A stretch of 64,000 nucleotides of DNA, taken from Mesorhizobium sp. NFR06 (GTDB taxonomy: Bacteria; Pseudomonadota; Alphaproteobacteria; Rhizobiales; Rhizobiaceae). Shown here in pieces: positions 19,489 through 29,072 of this stretch (its first letter is position 1; the number at the start of each line of letters is the position of its first letter). The translations under genes were made by a program, and so were the position numbers. Location of the stretch: NCBI RefSeq assembly GCF_900115245.1, contig NZ_FOVT01000001.1, positions 620,001 to 684,000 of the forward strand, in the 5' to 3' direction. Below the pieces are notes generated by a model that was given only the letters and a program-made list of their open reading frames with translations, had not been told where the DNA came from and made no database searches.

Positions 19489-20649
19489 TCAGCCGGTCGG
19501 ACCGACCCTGCCGTGATCGACCGTCAGGAACAGCGCCCGCCCCGCAAGACTGGAAAACAGGGCCGCATCCGTGCCGGTCATGAAGGCCTGGCAGTTCAGC
19601 TCCTCGAGGATGGAAAACAGCGCCGCGCGCCGGCCTGCGTCGAGATGCGCGGCGATCTCGTCGAGCAACAGGATCGGCGTCAGTCCCGACATCTCGCCGG
19701 TCAGCCTGGCATGCGACAGCACGATGCCGACCAGCAGCGCCTTCTGCTCCCCCGTCGAGCAAAGTTCCGCCGGCATCGACTTCGGCCGGTGCCGCACCAC
19801 GAGATCGGAGCGATGCGGGCCGTCCAGCGTGCGGCCGGCGGCGCGGTCGCGCTCCCGGCCGTTGGCAAGTGCCGCGCGGTACCGCTCCTCGACATCGACC
19901 GCCGGTGCATTGCCGAGGGCGCTCTCGAGGTCGCCGGCAAGGCTGATGTCGGCCTGCGGAAACGGTCCGCTGCCAGGCAATCTGTCGATCATGGCGGAAA
20001 GCAGCCGCACCAGCTCGGCTCGCGCCGCAGCGATCGCCACGCCGGTTTCCGCCATTTGCGTCTCGATCGCGTCGAACCAGGCGCCGTCGCGGGAGCCTTC
20101 GGTAAGCAAACGATTACGGCCGCGCATGGCTTTCTCGTAGTCGAGGGCGCGCTGGCCATGGCCGGGATCGATTGCCAGCACCAACCGGTCGACGAAGCGG
20201 CGGCGGTCCGCCGCCGGCCCGGGAAACAACCCGTCCATCGCCGGGGTCAGCCAGACGACCCGCAACCATTCCAGCATTTCCTCGGCCGAACGGGCCGGCG
20301 CACCGTTGATCCGCACCTTCCTGCCGCCTTCTCCAGCAGCGTCTCCGCCGGAAATGCCCGTGCCGATCTCGACCTGCCCTTGCGGGCCCTCGATGCGCGC
20401 GTGCAATGCAAAGCCACCGTCGCCGCCTTCGCGCGCCACGTCCGCATAGGGAGCGCGGCGCAAGCCTCGGCCTGGCGTCAGCAACGAGATCGCTTCCAGG
20501 AGATTGGTCTTGCCGGCGCCGTTGTCGCCCGACAACACCACCGCGCCGGGTGCGAGTTCAAGCGCCAGTGTCGCGTAATTGCGGAAGTTCGTAAGTGTTA
20601 GCTTACTTATGTAGCTTTGCTGCCGAAGCTGTTTCGCATCCTCGGTCAC
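19489..20649 (-). CDS. recF: DNA replication and repair protein RecF
   Basis: RecF is an SMC-like ATPase that loads RecA at gaps with RecO and RecR. The 386-residue product starts YISKLTLTNFRNYATLALELAPG. It has the Walker A loop GDNGAGKTN (near residue 40), the ABC signature region (STGEQKALLVGIVLSHARL) and Walker B (TPILLLDEIAAHLD). The start appears to be GTG at 20649; no in-frame ATG lies near the conserved N-terminus. It follows dnaN with a 195-base gap filled by three tandem hairpin repeats, which is unusual because dnaN and recF are normally close. Confidence 0.95.
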   Translation of the reverse strand: MTEDAKQLRQQSYISKLTLTNFRNYATLALELAPGAVVLSGDNGAGKTNLLEAISLLTPGRGLRRAPYADVAREGGDGGFALHARIEGPQGQVEIGTGISGGDAAGEGGRKVRINGAPARSAEEMLEWLRVVWLTPAMDGLFPGPAADRRRFVDRLVLAIDPGHGQRALDYEKAMRGRNRLLTEGSRDGAWFDAIETQMAETGVAIAAARAELVRLLSAMIDRLPGSGPFPQADISLAGDLESALGNAPAVDVEERYRAALANGRERDRAAGRTLDGPHRSDLVVRHRPKSMPAELCSTGEQKALLVGIVLSHARLTGEMSGLTPILLLDEIAAHLDAGRRAALFSILEELNCQAFMTGTDAALFSSLAGRALFLTVDHGRVGPTG

Positions 20650-20672
20650 GGCGACACATCGGGTCCGCTAGA

Positions 20673-20830
20673 GCAATTCCAGGAAAAGTGTGGCACGGTT
20701 TTCCGTCCGGAATTGCGACTGACAAAAGCGCAATTCCAGGAAAAGTGTGGCACGGTTTTCCGTCCGGAATTGCGACTGACAAAAGCGCAATTCCAGGAAA
20801 AGTGTGGCACGGTCTTCCGTCCGGAATTGC
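20673..20830. repeat. Three tandem palindromic repeats (family A) between dnaN and recF
   Basis: A 44-base element repeats at 20673-20716, 20730-20773 and 20787-20830 with a strict 57-base period. Each copy runs from GCAATTCC to GGAATTGC with inner AGGAAAA and TTTTCC arms, so it can fold into a long imperfect hairpin. The 13-base spacers (GACTGACAAAAGC) are also identical. The third copy differs by one base (GGTCTTCC for GGTTTTCC). A fourth, single copy lies at 38355-38398. The array starts 15 bases beyond the dnaN stop and ends 24 bases before the recF start. Confidence 0.9.
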
Positions 20831-20844
20831 GTCGACTAAGAAAG

Positions 20845-21963
20845 CTATACTCGCATCGGCATCAGCACGTAGAGCGCGGTTTCGTCGGCCATGTCGTGGA
20901 TCAGCGTCGGCGAGCCGGCATCGGCCAGCATGAACTTCGCCTCCGAACCGGTGAGCTGGGCCGCGACGTCGAGCAGGTATTTGGCGTTGAAGCCGATCTC
21001 GATCGGGTCCGACGAATAGTCCGCCGCCAATTCCTCGGTGGCGCTGCCCGAATCCGGATTGTTGACGGCAAGCGTGACCTGTCCCTCATTGATCGACAGT
21101 TTCACCGCCCGGCCGCGTTCGGAGGAAATAGTCGAAACGCGGTCGACGGCGGCGGCAAAGCTCTGGCGGTCGATGATCAGCTTCTTGTCGTTGCCGGTCG
21201 GAATGACGCGCTGATAGTCGGGGAAGGTGCCGTCGATCAGCTTCGAGGTCAAAACGACGCTGCCGATGGTGAAGCGGATCTTGGTGTCCGACAGTTCCGT
21301 GGTCACAGCCACATCGGGGTCGTCGACCAGCTTCTGCAGCTCGCTTACCGTCTTGCGCGGAATGATGATGCCGGGCATGCCTTCCGAACCGGCCGGCGCG
21401 TCGATCTCGGCCCGCGCCAGGCGGTGTCCGTCGGTCGCCACCGAGCGCAGTTTCAATTTGCCGCCCACCTCATGCGTGTGCAGGAAGATGCCATTGAGAT
21501 AGTAGCGCGTCTCTTCGGTGGAGATGGCGAATTGGGTCTTGTCGATCAGTCCCTTGAGCGCCGCCGATTCCAGCCGGAAGATATGCGAGAACGAGCCGGC
21601 CGAAAGCTCGGGGAAGTCGGATTGCGGCAGGCACTGCAGGCGGAAGCTCGAGCGGCCGGAGGTAACGCTCATCGCGTTGCCGTCTTCGTCGGTCTTCAGC
21701 ATCACCTCGGCGCCATCGGAAAGCTTGCGCACGATGTCGTAGAGCAGATGCGCCGGCACCGTCGTCGCGCCGCCGCGCTCGACCTTGGCGGGCGTCGCCT
21801 CCGTGACTTCGAGGTCGAGGTCGGTGGCCTTCATCTCGAGGCTGGCGCCCTCGGCGCTGAGCAGCACGTTGGACAGGATCGGAATGGTATTGCGCCGCTC
21901 GACCACGCGGTGGACGTGGTTGAGGGACTTCAAGAGATTTGACCGTTCCAGGATAACACGCAT
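20845..21963 (-). CDS. dnaN: DNA polymerase III sliding clamp (beta subunit)
   Basis: The beta clamp is a ring-shaped dimer that tethers DNA polymerase III to its template. The 372-residue product is of standard length. It starts with MRVILERSNLLKSLNHVHRVVERRNTIPILSNVLL and ends with the typical ALYVLMPMRV. I chose ATG 21963 over a start seven codons upstream because the family begins exactly at MRV. It is downstream of dnaA and upstream of recF on the same strand, the conserved chromosomal replication cluster. Confidence 0.97.
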   Translation of the reverse strand: MRVILERSNLLKSLNHVHRVVERRNTIPILSNVLLSAEGASLEMKATDLDLEVTEATPAKVERGGATTVPAHLLYDIVRKLSDGAEVMLKTDEDGNAMSVTSGRSSFRLQCLPQSDFPELSAGSFSHIFRLESAALKGLIDKTQFAISTEETRYYLNGIFLHTHEVGGKLKLRSVATDGHRLARAEIDAPAGSEGMPGIIIPRKTVSELQKLVDDPDVAVTTELSDTKIRFTIGSVVLTSKLIDGTFPDYQRVIPTGNDKKLIIDRQSFAAAVDRVSTISSERGRAVKLSINEGQVTLAVNNPDSGSATEELAADYSSDPIEIGFNAKYLLDVAAQLTGSEAKFMLADAGSPTLIHDMADETALYVLMPMRV

Positions 21964-22060
21964 GACGAAACAGGCTCGCTTCAATGGATGAACGGGTTAC
22001 CGGCAGCGGCATCCCGCGAAAGCCCTGAAAGGCTTTCAGAATCTGTGTAAGCTGACAGTA

Positions 22061-22113
22061 AAAAGCCCGCAAACGCAAGCCCGCGACACCGGTTCCAGCC
22101 GGTTGCGCGGGCT
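22061..22113 (-). terminator. Intrinsic terminator of dnaA
   Basis: Read on the minus strand, AGCCCGCG (22113-22106) can pair with CGCGGGCT (22085-22078) or with the GCGGGC that precedes a run of five T residues near 22067-22063. The two mutually exclusive stems lie in the 200-base dnaA-dnaN gap. They suggest termination or attenuation after dnaA, so dnaN probably has its own promoter. Confidence 0.65.
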
Positions 22114-22163
22114 TTCTGGGGATAAAGCCGGCGAAGCGCGCGGCCGACTATTTTTGCGCCCCC

Positions 22164-23711
22164 TCAGGCCTGGTCGTTGATCAGCCTTCTGAGCAGTTCG
22201 AGCTCCTGCGCCAGCGTGTTGTCGGCACCCGAAAGGTCCTCGATCTTGCGCACGGCATGCAGCACGGTCGTATGGTCGCGGCCGCCGAAACGCCGCCCGA
22301 TCTCCGGCAATGATCGTGGCGTCATGACTTTCGACAAATACATCGCCACCTGCCGCGGCTTGACGATGGTGCGCGTGCGCCGGTTGGACAGAAGCTCCGT
22401 CTTCGAAACGTTGTAGTGGCGCGCGACAATGCGCTGGATGTCCTCGATGCGCACCCGCTTCGGTTCGCCCGAGCGGTAGATGTGGCCGAGGATCTCGTCG
22501 ATGCGGTCGATGGTGATCTGCGGCTCGAAGGACTGGCGGAACAGAAGCTGGTTGAAGGCGCCTTCCAGCTCGCGCCCGCTGCCCGTCACCGTGCGCGCGA
22601 CATGCTCCAGAATCTCGTCCGAGATGTCGAGCGAGGTGTCATCGGTTTTGGCGGTGGCGCGGCGCAACTTCAGCATGCCGAGCCGCATGGCGAAATCCGG
22701 CGCCGACATTTCCAGCGCCACGCCGCCATTGAGGCGCGAACGCACGCGCGGCTCCAGCGATTCCAGCTCCGACGGCGGCCGATCGGCCGCGACCACCACC
22801 TGCTTGGCGCTGTCGAGCAGCATGTTGATCAGATGGCAGAACTCGTGCTGGATCGACTTGCCCTGCAGGAACTGCATGTCGTCGATGATCAGGAGATCGA
22901 TGTCGCGTAGCTGCTCTTTCAGCGTCAGCGCGTTGTTGTCGCGGATCGCGGTGGCGAAGCGCCACATGAAGTACTCCGCCGTCAGATAGACGACGCGCGA
23001 CTTCGGGTTGTGCCGCAGCGATTCCGCCGCGATCGCCTGCAACAGGTGCGTCTTGCCGAGACCGACGGTCGCATGCAGGAAAAGCGGGTTGAAACGCACC
23101 GCGCTCGACTGCGATTCCGCCACTGCTTTCGCGGCGGCAAAGGCCACCCGGTTCGACGGTCCTTCGATGAAGGAGGCAAACGTGTAGCGCGGGTCCAGTG
23201 GCGACCCCAGCACGTTGTGGCGGAACTCCGCGTCGGCGGACGCGCCCTGCCGGGGCGCCGGCGCCCGTTGTTCCACTCGTCCGGCGCTTGCGGTGCCGTT
23301 GGCAAGCGCGGTGTGCGTCTGTTTGGTCATCTTGCGCGCCGGCGCAATTTCCGGCTCGACATGGTTGCGCCCCTGGCGCGTCGCTGTGCGCACGACGATC
23401 TCGATCTTGAGGACTTCCGGATCCTCATGCCGCCACAGCTCAGCGATGAGCTCGAGATAATGGCCGTTGATCCAGGATCGCAGGAAGGCTGTGGGCACCG
23501 AGATGCGGACAATGCCGCGGGAGGCCTCGGCGACCTTCATGCGACCGAACCAACTCGAATAGACCTCGGCCCCGAGACGCGCCTTCAGCTGGGTCTTGAC
23601 CCGCTCGAACTTCTGTTCCGCGTCGCTGGATGCCGCCACGCCGTCGCCCCCGACAAAAGTTGCCGGAAATGGCAGCTCGCCCGCTATTTCCCTCTCGATG
23701 CCGCTCTGCAT
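22164..23711 (-). CDS. dnaA: Chromosomal replication initiator DnaA
   Basis: DnaA binds DnaA boxes at the origin and opens the duplex. The 515-residue product has an N-terminal protein-interaction domain (about residues 28-110) and a variable linker to about 180. The AAA+ domain has its P-loop in [16 protein letters not shown], Walker B in [13 protein letters not shown], and an arginine finger region in [10 protein letters not shown]. The C-terminal DNA-binding domain carries [17 protein letters not shown]. The usual first P-loop glycine is alanine (HATVGLGKT), a variation I regard as tolerable. ATG 23711 follows AAGGGAC; an upstream in-frame start at 23768 is less likely. About 840 bases upstream are non-coding. 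Confidence 0.97.
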   Translation of the reverse strand: MQSGIEREIAGELPFPATFVGGDGVAASSDAEQKFERVKTQLKARLGAEVYSSWFGRMKVAEASRGIVRISVPTAFLRSWINGHYLELIAELWRHEDPEVLKIEIVVRTATRQGRNHVEPEIAPARKMTKQTHTALANGTASAGRVEQRAPAPRQGASADAEFRHNVLGSPLDPRYTFASFIEGPSNRVAFAAAKAVAESQSSAVRFNPLFLHATVGLGKTHLLQAIAAESLRHNPKSRVVYLTAEYFMWRFATAIRDNNALTLKEQLRDIDLLIIDDMQFLQGKSIQHEFCHLINMLLDSAKQVVVAADRPPSELESLEPRVRSRLNGGVALEMSAPDFAMRLGMLKLRRATAKTDDTSLDISDEILEHVARTVTGSGRELEGAFNQLLFRQSFEPQITIDRIDEILGHIYRSGEPKRVRIEDIQRIVARHYNVSKTELLSNRRTRTIVKPRQVAMYLSKVMTPRSLPEIGRRFGGRDHTTVLHAVRKIEDLSGADNTLAQELELLRRLINDQA

Positions 23712-24550
23712 GATCAAAGTCCCTTGTCTTCTCGTACCCTTTTCCCGCCGGGGATGCGCCTCCTGCATCCTTGATCCGACGCCTCATTTCGCTGCGCCGT
23801 CACTGCCGCCGCTGGCAATGATTGGCACAACTCGCGCAAGGGACCGGCTGCGGCTCCGCACGCCGGCTTTCCGACAACGACAAGGCAATACAAAACCCTC
23901 CGGCGAAAACGCCGGCGAGACATCGACCGCCATGTACAATTACGCCAGTCCCCTACCCGCACCGAAGAGACAAACCAAGCCGTGCGCGGAATTGCTCCAC
24001 GTCATGAATTCCGCCATTTTGTGCTGGCCGATTCAGGCTGGGTCAGGGGCTAGAGCCCGTCCCTTCGATGGATGGACATTACCGAAATCGTTGTGGATAG
24101 GGCAAGGCCACGTCTAACGGTTTTTTAACGAATCTGGTTACCGGAAGGGACTTGAAATTGGGTGCCGCACCGGAACGTTTTGACAAAGCCATTGTGATTC
24201 AAACCCTTTTCCGGCGAATATGAAAAAGGCCGCCCGAAACGAAATATTCTGAAATAATTCTCTTGACAGCTACTTCTCCCCCGCCGCTCGACCGCGCGTT
24301 GAACAAGCTGTGGATGACCGGCTGTAAGGCCATGAAAAGACTACGGTTTTTTTGACAGGCAAATTTAGGCGATTGCCGCAGGCAGGGTATGCCGGTGTCT
24401 GCGGCACTGTATATGCCGGCAAAACATTACTGGTGCTGGAATCACTTCACAGGCGTTGCTCTCGGGCAATTTTTTTAAGTACTTGCCGGCAAACGAAAAA
24501 ACCCGGCCTGTGCGACCGGGTTCAACGTCGATGGATCGAGGATGAGTCGG
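23712..24550. promoter_or_regulatory. Long non-coding region upstream of dnaA with GANTC sites and DnaA-box-like sequences
   Basis: No convincing gene is present over about 840 bases, and the stretch 24100-24500 is clearly more AT-rich than its surroundings (for example GAAATATTCTGAAATAATTC near 24241). Four GANTC sites, the target of the CcrM cell-cycle methyltransferase, lie at 24030, 24130, 24196 and 24439. Two 8-of-9 matches to the DnaA box (TGTGGATAG at 24092 and TGTGGATGA at 24309) are present. The region must hold the dnaA promoter. Whether it is also an origin is unknown: in several alphaproteobacteria oriC is near hemE instead. Confidence 0.5.
24495..24522 (-). terminator. Intrinsic terminator of rpsT
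   Basis: On the minus strand, AACCCGGTCG and CGGCCGGGTT-like arms (AACCCGG, 24522-24516, with CCGGGTT, 24506-24500) surround a short loop and are followed by a run of T residues (TTTTTTCG). The hairpin lies about 30 bases after the rpsT stop codon. Confidence 0.8.
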
Positions 24551-24817
24551 TCAGGCCGACAGCGTCTTGACCCGCTGGGCCAGCCGCGAAACCTTGCGGG
24601 AAGCCGTGTTCTTGTGAACGACGCCCTTGGTGGCGGCGCGCATCAATTCCGGCTCCGCTGCCTTGAAGGCTTCGACCGCCGCGGCCTTGTCGCCGGCGGC
24701 CAGCGCCTCTTCGACCTTGCGGACATAGCTGCGGACGCGCGAACGGCGGTTCTTGTTGACCGCAGCGCGGCGGGCGATCTTGCGCGTAGCCTTTTTGGCC
24801 GAGGAAGTATTGGCCAT
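24551..24817 (-). CDS. rpsT: 30S ribosomal protein S20
   Basis: S20 is a small, highly basic 30S assembly protein. The 88-residue product starts [29 protein letters not shown] and contains [34 protein letters not shown], both diagnostic. Its place upstream of dnaA with a long spacer is the order known in Hyphomicrobiales. A terminator follows directly, so dnaA is transcribed separately. Confidence 0.97.
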   Translation of the reverse strand: MANTSSAKKATRKIARRAAVNKNRRSRVRSYVRKVEEALAAGDKAAAVEAFKAAEPELMRAATKGVVHKNTASRKVSRLAQRVKTLSA

Positions 24818-25054
24818 GATGCCTCTCTTCTGATCTGGTAAACGCCAGCGATGTCGCAGGGCGCAAAAAACAAACGGGCAGCCACGGGCCGCCTCGGTTG
24901 GTGCGGCTTATAGTTCAGCTTTTCCGGCGCGTCAACGCCGCTTAGCGGTCTTTTTGGCCGCCTTCAAACGCGTCGCCCCGAAACGGGCAACGCGCTTCAG
25001 GTCTTGTCTCGTGCAATTCGTTTTCCCTACCGCCGCACTTTTGAGCGACCTGCG

Positions 25055-25828
25055 TCAGCGGTTGGTGAAATTTGGCTTCCGCTTCTCGACGAAGGCGGCC
25101 ATGCCTTCCTTCTGATCGTCGAGCGCGAACAGCGAATGGAACAGGCGGCGCTCGAAGCGCAGCCCCTCGGCCAGGGTCGTCTCGTAGGCGCGGTTGACCG
25201 CCTCCTTGGTCATCATGACCGACGGCAATGAGAACTCGGCGATCTTCGCCGCCGCCTTCAGTGCTTCCTCGGTGAGCTCGGCGACCGGCACCACCCGCGA
25301 GACCAGTCCGCAGCGCTCGGCTTCGGCCGCATCCATCATCCGCCCGGTCAGGCACATGTCCATCGCCTTCGACTTGCCGACGAACCGCGTCAGTCGCTGC
25401 GATCCGCCCATACCCGGCATGACGCCGAGCGTGATTTCGGGCTGGCCGAACTTGGCGTTGTCGCCGGCGATGATGAAGTCGCACATCATGGCGAGTTCAC
25501 AGCCGCCGCCGAGCGCATAGCCCGCCACCGCCGCGATGATCGGCTTACGGGTGCGCGTGAACTCCTCCCAGCCGACGAAAAAATCTTGGCAGTAGGCGTC
25601 GGCGAAGGACATCGATTGCATTTCCTTGATGTCAGCGCCGGCGGCAAACGCTTTTTGCGAGCCCGTAAGCACGATGGCGCCGATCCCGGCGTCGGCGTTG
25701 AACGCGCTTGCCGCGGCCACGACCTCCGCAAGGACTTGCGAATTCAGCGCGTTGAGGGCTTTGGGCCGGTTCAACGTGATCAGCCCGACCTTGCCGCGGG
25801 TCTCGGCGAGAATGGTTTCGTAAGCCAT
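25055..25828 (-). CDS. Enoyl-CoA hydratase
   Basis: The 257-residue crotonase-fold enzyme adds water to 2-enoyl-CoA during fatty-acid oxidation. The oxyanion-hole segments are [11 protein letters not shown] and [18 protein letters not shown]. The two catalytic glutamates sit in GGGCELAMM and [16 protein letters not shown], both intact, so true hydratase activity is expected. The C-terminus ends KRKPNFTNR, as in short-chain enoyl-CoA hydratases. It lies between mutM and rpsT on the same strand, an arrangement conserved in rhizobia without clear functional reason. Confidence 0.92.
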   Translation of the reverse strand: MAYETILAETRGKVGLITLNRPKALNALNSQVLAEVVAAASAFNADAGIGAIVLTGSQKAFAAGADIKEMQSMSFADAYCQDFFVGWEEFTRTRKPIIAAVAGYALGGGCELAMMCDFIIAGDNAKFGQPEITLGVMPGMGGSQRLTRFVGKSKAMDMCLTGRMMDAAEAERCGLVSRVVPVAELTEEALKAAAKIAEFSLPSVMMTKEAVNRAYETTLAEGLRFERRLFHSLFALDDQKEGMAAFVEKRKPNFTNR

Positions 25829-25876
25829 GGTTTCGCTTCCTTCCGTGGCTGAGGAATGACCGATATTGTTCCTAGC

Positions 25877-26767
25877 TCACCGCTGACATGTCCGGCAATA
25901 GAAGGTCGAGCGCCCGCTTTGCACGATGCGCGCGATGTGGCCGCGGCAGCCGGGCTTCCGGCACGGCTCGCCCTCGCGATCATAGACCGCGAAGGAATGC
26001 TGGAAATAGCCGAGCGATCCGTCGGCCTGGACATAGTCGCGCAGCGAGGAACCCCCGGCGGCGATCGCATCGGCGATGACCGAGCGGATCGCCTCGGCAA
26101 GGCGATCGCTTTGTTCTTTCGCCTTTTTGCCGGAACCGGCAATGGCGCCGGCTTCGCGCATTGGCGACAGGCCGGCGCGCCACAAGGCCTCCGCCACATA
26201 TATATTGCCAAGCCCGGCGATCAGCCGCTGATCGAGCAGCGCGGCCTTGAGCGGCGATCTGCGATCCTTCAGCAGCGAGGCGAGCAGGGGACCGTCAAGC
26301 GCATTGCCGGTCGGCTCGATGCCCAGCCCCGCCAGCATCGGATGCGTGTCCGGCGCGCCTTCGGCAAACAGCATGAAGCCGAAACGGCGCGGGTCGTTGA
26401 AGATGACGCGGCAGCGCTCGCCCTTCGCAGAGATGACGTCGAACACGACGTGGTCGTGCGCCGCGCTTTTCGAGCGCTCGAGATGGAAAGAGCCGGGGAT
26501 ATCGCCGCTCCCGGCGGCTTCGACCCGGAACGATCCCGACATGCCGAGATGGCAGATCAGAACCGGACCGTTTTCGATATGCATCGTCAGATATTTGGCG
26601 CGCCTGCCAAGCGCGGTCACGGTCTTGCCGGTAAGGCGTTCCGAAAAGCGTTCGGGAAAAGGAAAGCGAAGGTCGGCCCTGCGCGCCTCGACCTTGACCA
26701 GGCGCGCCCCTTCCAGAACCGGTTGGAGCCCGCGCCGGACGGTCTCGACTTCGGGCAGCTCAGGCAT
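25877..26767 (-). CDS. mutM: Formamidopyrimidine-DNA glycosylase MutM/Fpg
   Basis: MutM removes 8-oxoguanine and ring-opened purines from DNA and cuts the strand by beta/delta elimination. The 296-residue protein begins [15 protein letters not shown] after the initiator methionine, so the catalytic Pro2 and Glu3 are present. The helix-two-turn-helix DNA-binding part ([21 protein letters not shown]) follows. The C-terminal zinc finger has four cysteines in C-x4-C and C-x2-C pairs (CRKPGC and FYCRTCQR). Its start overlaps the end of deoB by eight bases. Confidence 0.95.
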   Translation of the reverse strand: MPELPEVETVRRGLQPVLEGARLVKVEARRADLRFPFPERFSERLTGKTVTALGRRAKYLTMHIENGPVLICHLGMSGSFRVEAAGSGDIPGSFHLERSKSAAHDHVVFDVISAKGERCRVIFNDPRRFGFMLFAEGAPDTHPMLAGLGIEPTGNALDGPLLASLLKDRRSPLKAALLDQRLIAGLGNIYVAEALWRAGLSPMREAGAIAGSGKKAKEQSDRLAEAIRSVIADAIAAGGSSLRDYVQADGSLGYFQHSFAVYDREGEPCRKPGCRGHIARIVQSGRSTFYCRTCQR

Positions 26768-27998
26768 GGCCGCCTATCGTTGTAAGGAAGGAGGCGCCAT
26801 GGCCGCCAGGCGCCAGGCCGAGGTGATCCGCGACCGTTTCGCCGATATCGGCGAAGGTTGGCCTGAGCCCGATGTCGCCACCTTTCAGCCCCGGCCCGAT
26901 GCCGATCACGGGAACGCGCTCGCGTGTATGGTCGGTGCCGCGCCAGGTCGGATCGTTGCCATGGTCGGCGGTCAGGATCAGAAGGTCGCCTGGCCCGATG
27001 CGCGACAGCGCCTCCGGCAGCCGTCGGTCGAAGGCTTCGAGCGCGGCCGCATAGCCGGCAACGTCGCGCCGGTGGCCGAACTCGCTGTCGAAATCGACGA
27101 AATTGGCGAAGACCAGGTCGCCTTCGCCGGCATCGTCCATGCCGCCGAGCGCCTTGTCGAACATCGCCATGTTCCCGCCCGCTTTGCGCACTTCCGAGAT
27201 GCCGCGATGGGCGAAGATGTCGCCGATCTTGCCGATGGCGATGACCTTGCTGCCGCGGCCGGTCAGCCGGTCGAGCAGGGTCTCCTCCGGCGGCGGCACC
27301 GCATAGTCGCGGCGGTTGTGGGTGCGCTGGAACGTGGCTGGCGTCTCGCCCACGAAGGGCCGCGCGATCACCCGCCCGATCTTCAAGGGGTCGACCAGGC
27401 GGCGCACGGTGAGGCAGAGCTCATAAAGCCTGGCGAGGCCGAAATGCGTCTCATGCGCGGCGATCTGCAGCACGGAATCGACCGAGGTATAGCAGATCGG
27501 CTTGGCCGTACGGATATGCTCCTGGCCAAGCCGCTCGATGATCTCGGTTCCGGACGCATGGCAGTCGCCGAGGATTCCCGGCACCTTGCCCTCGCGGATG
27601 ATTGCTTCGGTCAGATCGGCCGGAAAGGCAGGCACCGTGTCGGGGAAATAGCCCCAGTCGAAACGCACCGGCAGGCCGGCGATCTCCCAGTGGCCGGACG
27701 GCGTATCCTTGCCGCTCGACACTTCCTGGGCGGCGCCATGGAAAGCTGAGGCAATCAGCGGTGCCTCGATGCCTGGTCGCAGCCCGGTTGCGGTTTGCGC
27801 GGCGCGGCCAAGCCCGAGCGACATCATGTTTGGCACGCTGAGCAGTCCGTTGCGCAGGCCGTCCCGATCGGCGCGACCGTCGGCGCAGGCCTTGAGGATA
27901 TGCCCGAAGGTGTCGGCGCCGGCATCGCCATAGCGCTCGGCGTCGGCTGCGCCGCCGATGCCGAAAGAATCGAGAACGAACAGGAATGCGCGCGCCAT
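26760..27998 (-). CDS. deoB: Phosphopentomutase
   Basis: DeoB interconverts ribose-1-phosphate (or the deoxy form) and the 5-phosphate in nucleoside salvage. The 412-residue alkaline-phosphatase-superfamily enzyme shows the metal-binding motifs: [11 protein letters not shown] at the N-terminus, then [11 protein letters not shown] with the catalytic threonine, [14 protein letters not shown], and [20 protein letters not shown] chose ATG 27998 ([13 protein letters not shown]), where the family starts; ATG 28007 adds three residues. It is co-oriented and overlaps with mutM and is divergent from the PhnD-like gene. No other nucleoside salvage gene is adjacent. Confidence 0.95.
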   Translation of the reverse strand: MARAFLFVLDSFGIGGAADAERYGDAGADTFGHILKACADGRADRDGLRNGLLSVPNMMSLGLGRAAQTATGLRPGIEAPLIASAFHGAAQEVSSGKDTPSGHWEIAGLPVRFDWGYFPDTVPAFPADLTEAIIREGKVPGILGDCHASGTEIIERLGQEHIRTAKPICYTSVDSVLQIAAHETHFGLARLYELCLTVRRLVDPLKIGRVIARPFVGETPATFQRTHNRRDYAVPPPEETLLDRLTGRGSKVIAIGKIGDIFAHRGISEVRKAGGNMAMFDKALGGMDDAGEGDLVFANFVDFDSEFGHRRDVAGYAAALEAFDRRLPEALSRIGPGDLLILTADHGNDPTWRGTDHTRERVPVIGIGPGLKGGDIGLRPTFADIGETVADHLGLAPGGHGASFLTTIGGHA

Positions 27999-28129
27999 GG
28001 ATCTCATTGTTGTCAGCCCCGGCCGCCAGACATAAGGTTCCCCGGCGGCGTTGGCAAATCGGAAACCAAACCGCAACGGCTTCGCGCCATAGTTGTGACG
28101 AGGCGCAGATGCGGCGGAGCGAAGCAAGG

Positions 28130-29068
28130 ATGGCGAGGCGCGGCAAAACCGCGGCAAGGCAGGCCGTGAAGATGTGCGCGGTTGCTCTGGCGGCGTTTGG
28201 CGCAGCCTCCTCGCCGGCATGCGCCGACTGGCGTGACGACATCGGCACGTTCCGCATCGGCATCGTCGCCGAGCCGGGTGGTGGCAACAGCGTGCCCGGG
28301 CTCGCGCGCCTGACGGAGGCCTTTGCCAATGCGCTCGGCATGAAGGTCGAGTTCGTGGTCGCGCGCGACTATGCCGCGCTGATTGAGGCGCAGGCGAGCG
28401 GACGGGTGCAATACGCGGTCTACTCCGCGCTCGCCTATGCCACCGCCTCGCAGCGCTGCGGCTGTGTCGAACCGCTGGTCGCACCTGTCGATGTCGACGG
28501 CGCCGTAGGCATCCGTTCGGTCCTGGTGACGCGCGACGGCCGGCTCCCGGACCTTGCCGCGATGGCTTCGCATAGGATCGCGATAGCGCCGGCCGAAAAT
28601 GTCGGCGGAGCGCTGCTGCCGCTGGCGGCCCTTTCCGCCGAAGGCGTCAAGATCGCCCGGGATTCGCCCTTCCTGGCGCGCGCCGCTTCGGCGACCGCGG
28701 CCGAGACGATGCTGGCCGGCGGCGAAGCGGACGCCCTGTTCGGGTGGGAGCCCGCCGATGCCGCCGGCCAGTCCGCCCATTCCGGCGGCACGGTCGCGCG
28801 ACTGGAGGCTGCCGGCATCCCCGGGGCTTCGCTTCGGGTGTTGTGGACCTCAGGCCTGTTGCGCTACGGCCCGCACGCAGTCCGCAGCGATCTCGATCCG
28901 GAGGCAAAGCGACGGTTGACGGTCTTCCTGACCAATCTCAAGTCTCAGACGCCTGACGTCTACGACCTGCTGGAGGCGACGCATCCCGGTGGCTTTACGC
29001 CAGCCGCGTCGAAAGACTACGCCATGGCCCTGGCGATCGTGGAACGGGAATCGGCTGGAGAGGAATAA
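28130..29068 (+). CDS. PhnD-like periplasmic substrate-binding protein
   Basis: The 312-residue product has a signal sequence ([21 protein letters not shown]) and a PhnD/phosphate-phosphonate-type binding fold: [55 protein letters not shown], and a dicysteine loop QRCGCVEPL. Members of this family bind phosphonates, phosphite or other ligands for ABC import. Here no ATPase or permease gene is nearby, so it may serve a sensor kinase or a distant transporter. ATG 28130, preceded by GCAAGGA, was chosen; ATG 28109 is possible. It converges on a TadE-like gene four bases away. Confidence 0.8.
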   Translation: MARRGKTAARQAVKMCAVALAAFGAASSPACADWRDDIGTFRIGIVAEPGGGNSVPGLARLTEAFANALGMKVEFVVARDYAALIEAQASGRVQYAVYSALAYATASQRCGCVEPLVAPVDVDGAVGIRSVLVTRDGRLPDLAAMASHRIAIAPAENVGGALLPLAALSAEGVKIARDSPFLARAASATAAETMLAGGEADALFGWEPADAAGQSAHSGGTVARLEAAGIPGASLRVLWTSGLLRYGPHAVRSDLDPEAKRRLTVFLTNLKSQTPDVYDLLEATHPGGFTPAASKDYAMALAIVERESAGEE

Positions 29069-29072
29069 CCTG

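Noticed and set aside
19355..19762. An N-terminal extension of the ThiF/MoeB-like protein
   Set aside because: The extra frame runs through palindromic repeats and into recF and is not family-like.
20673..20830. A CRISPR-like array
   Set aside because: The repeats are palindromic and the spacers are identical and only 13 bases long; no cas gene is present.
27999..28484. An upstream extension of deoB by more than 150 codons
   Set aside because: The extra part is Arg/Pro-rich and antisense to the PhnD-like gene; DeoB proteins begin at [13 protein letters not shown].
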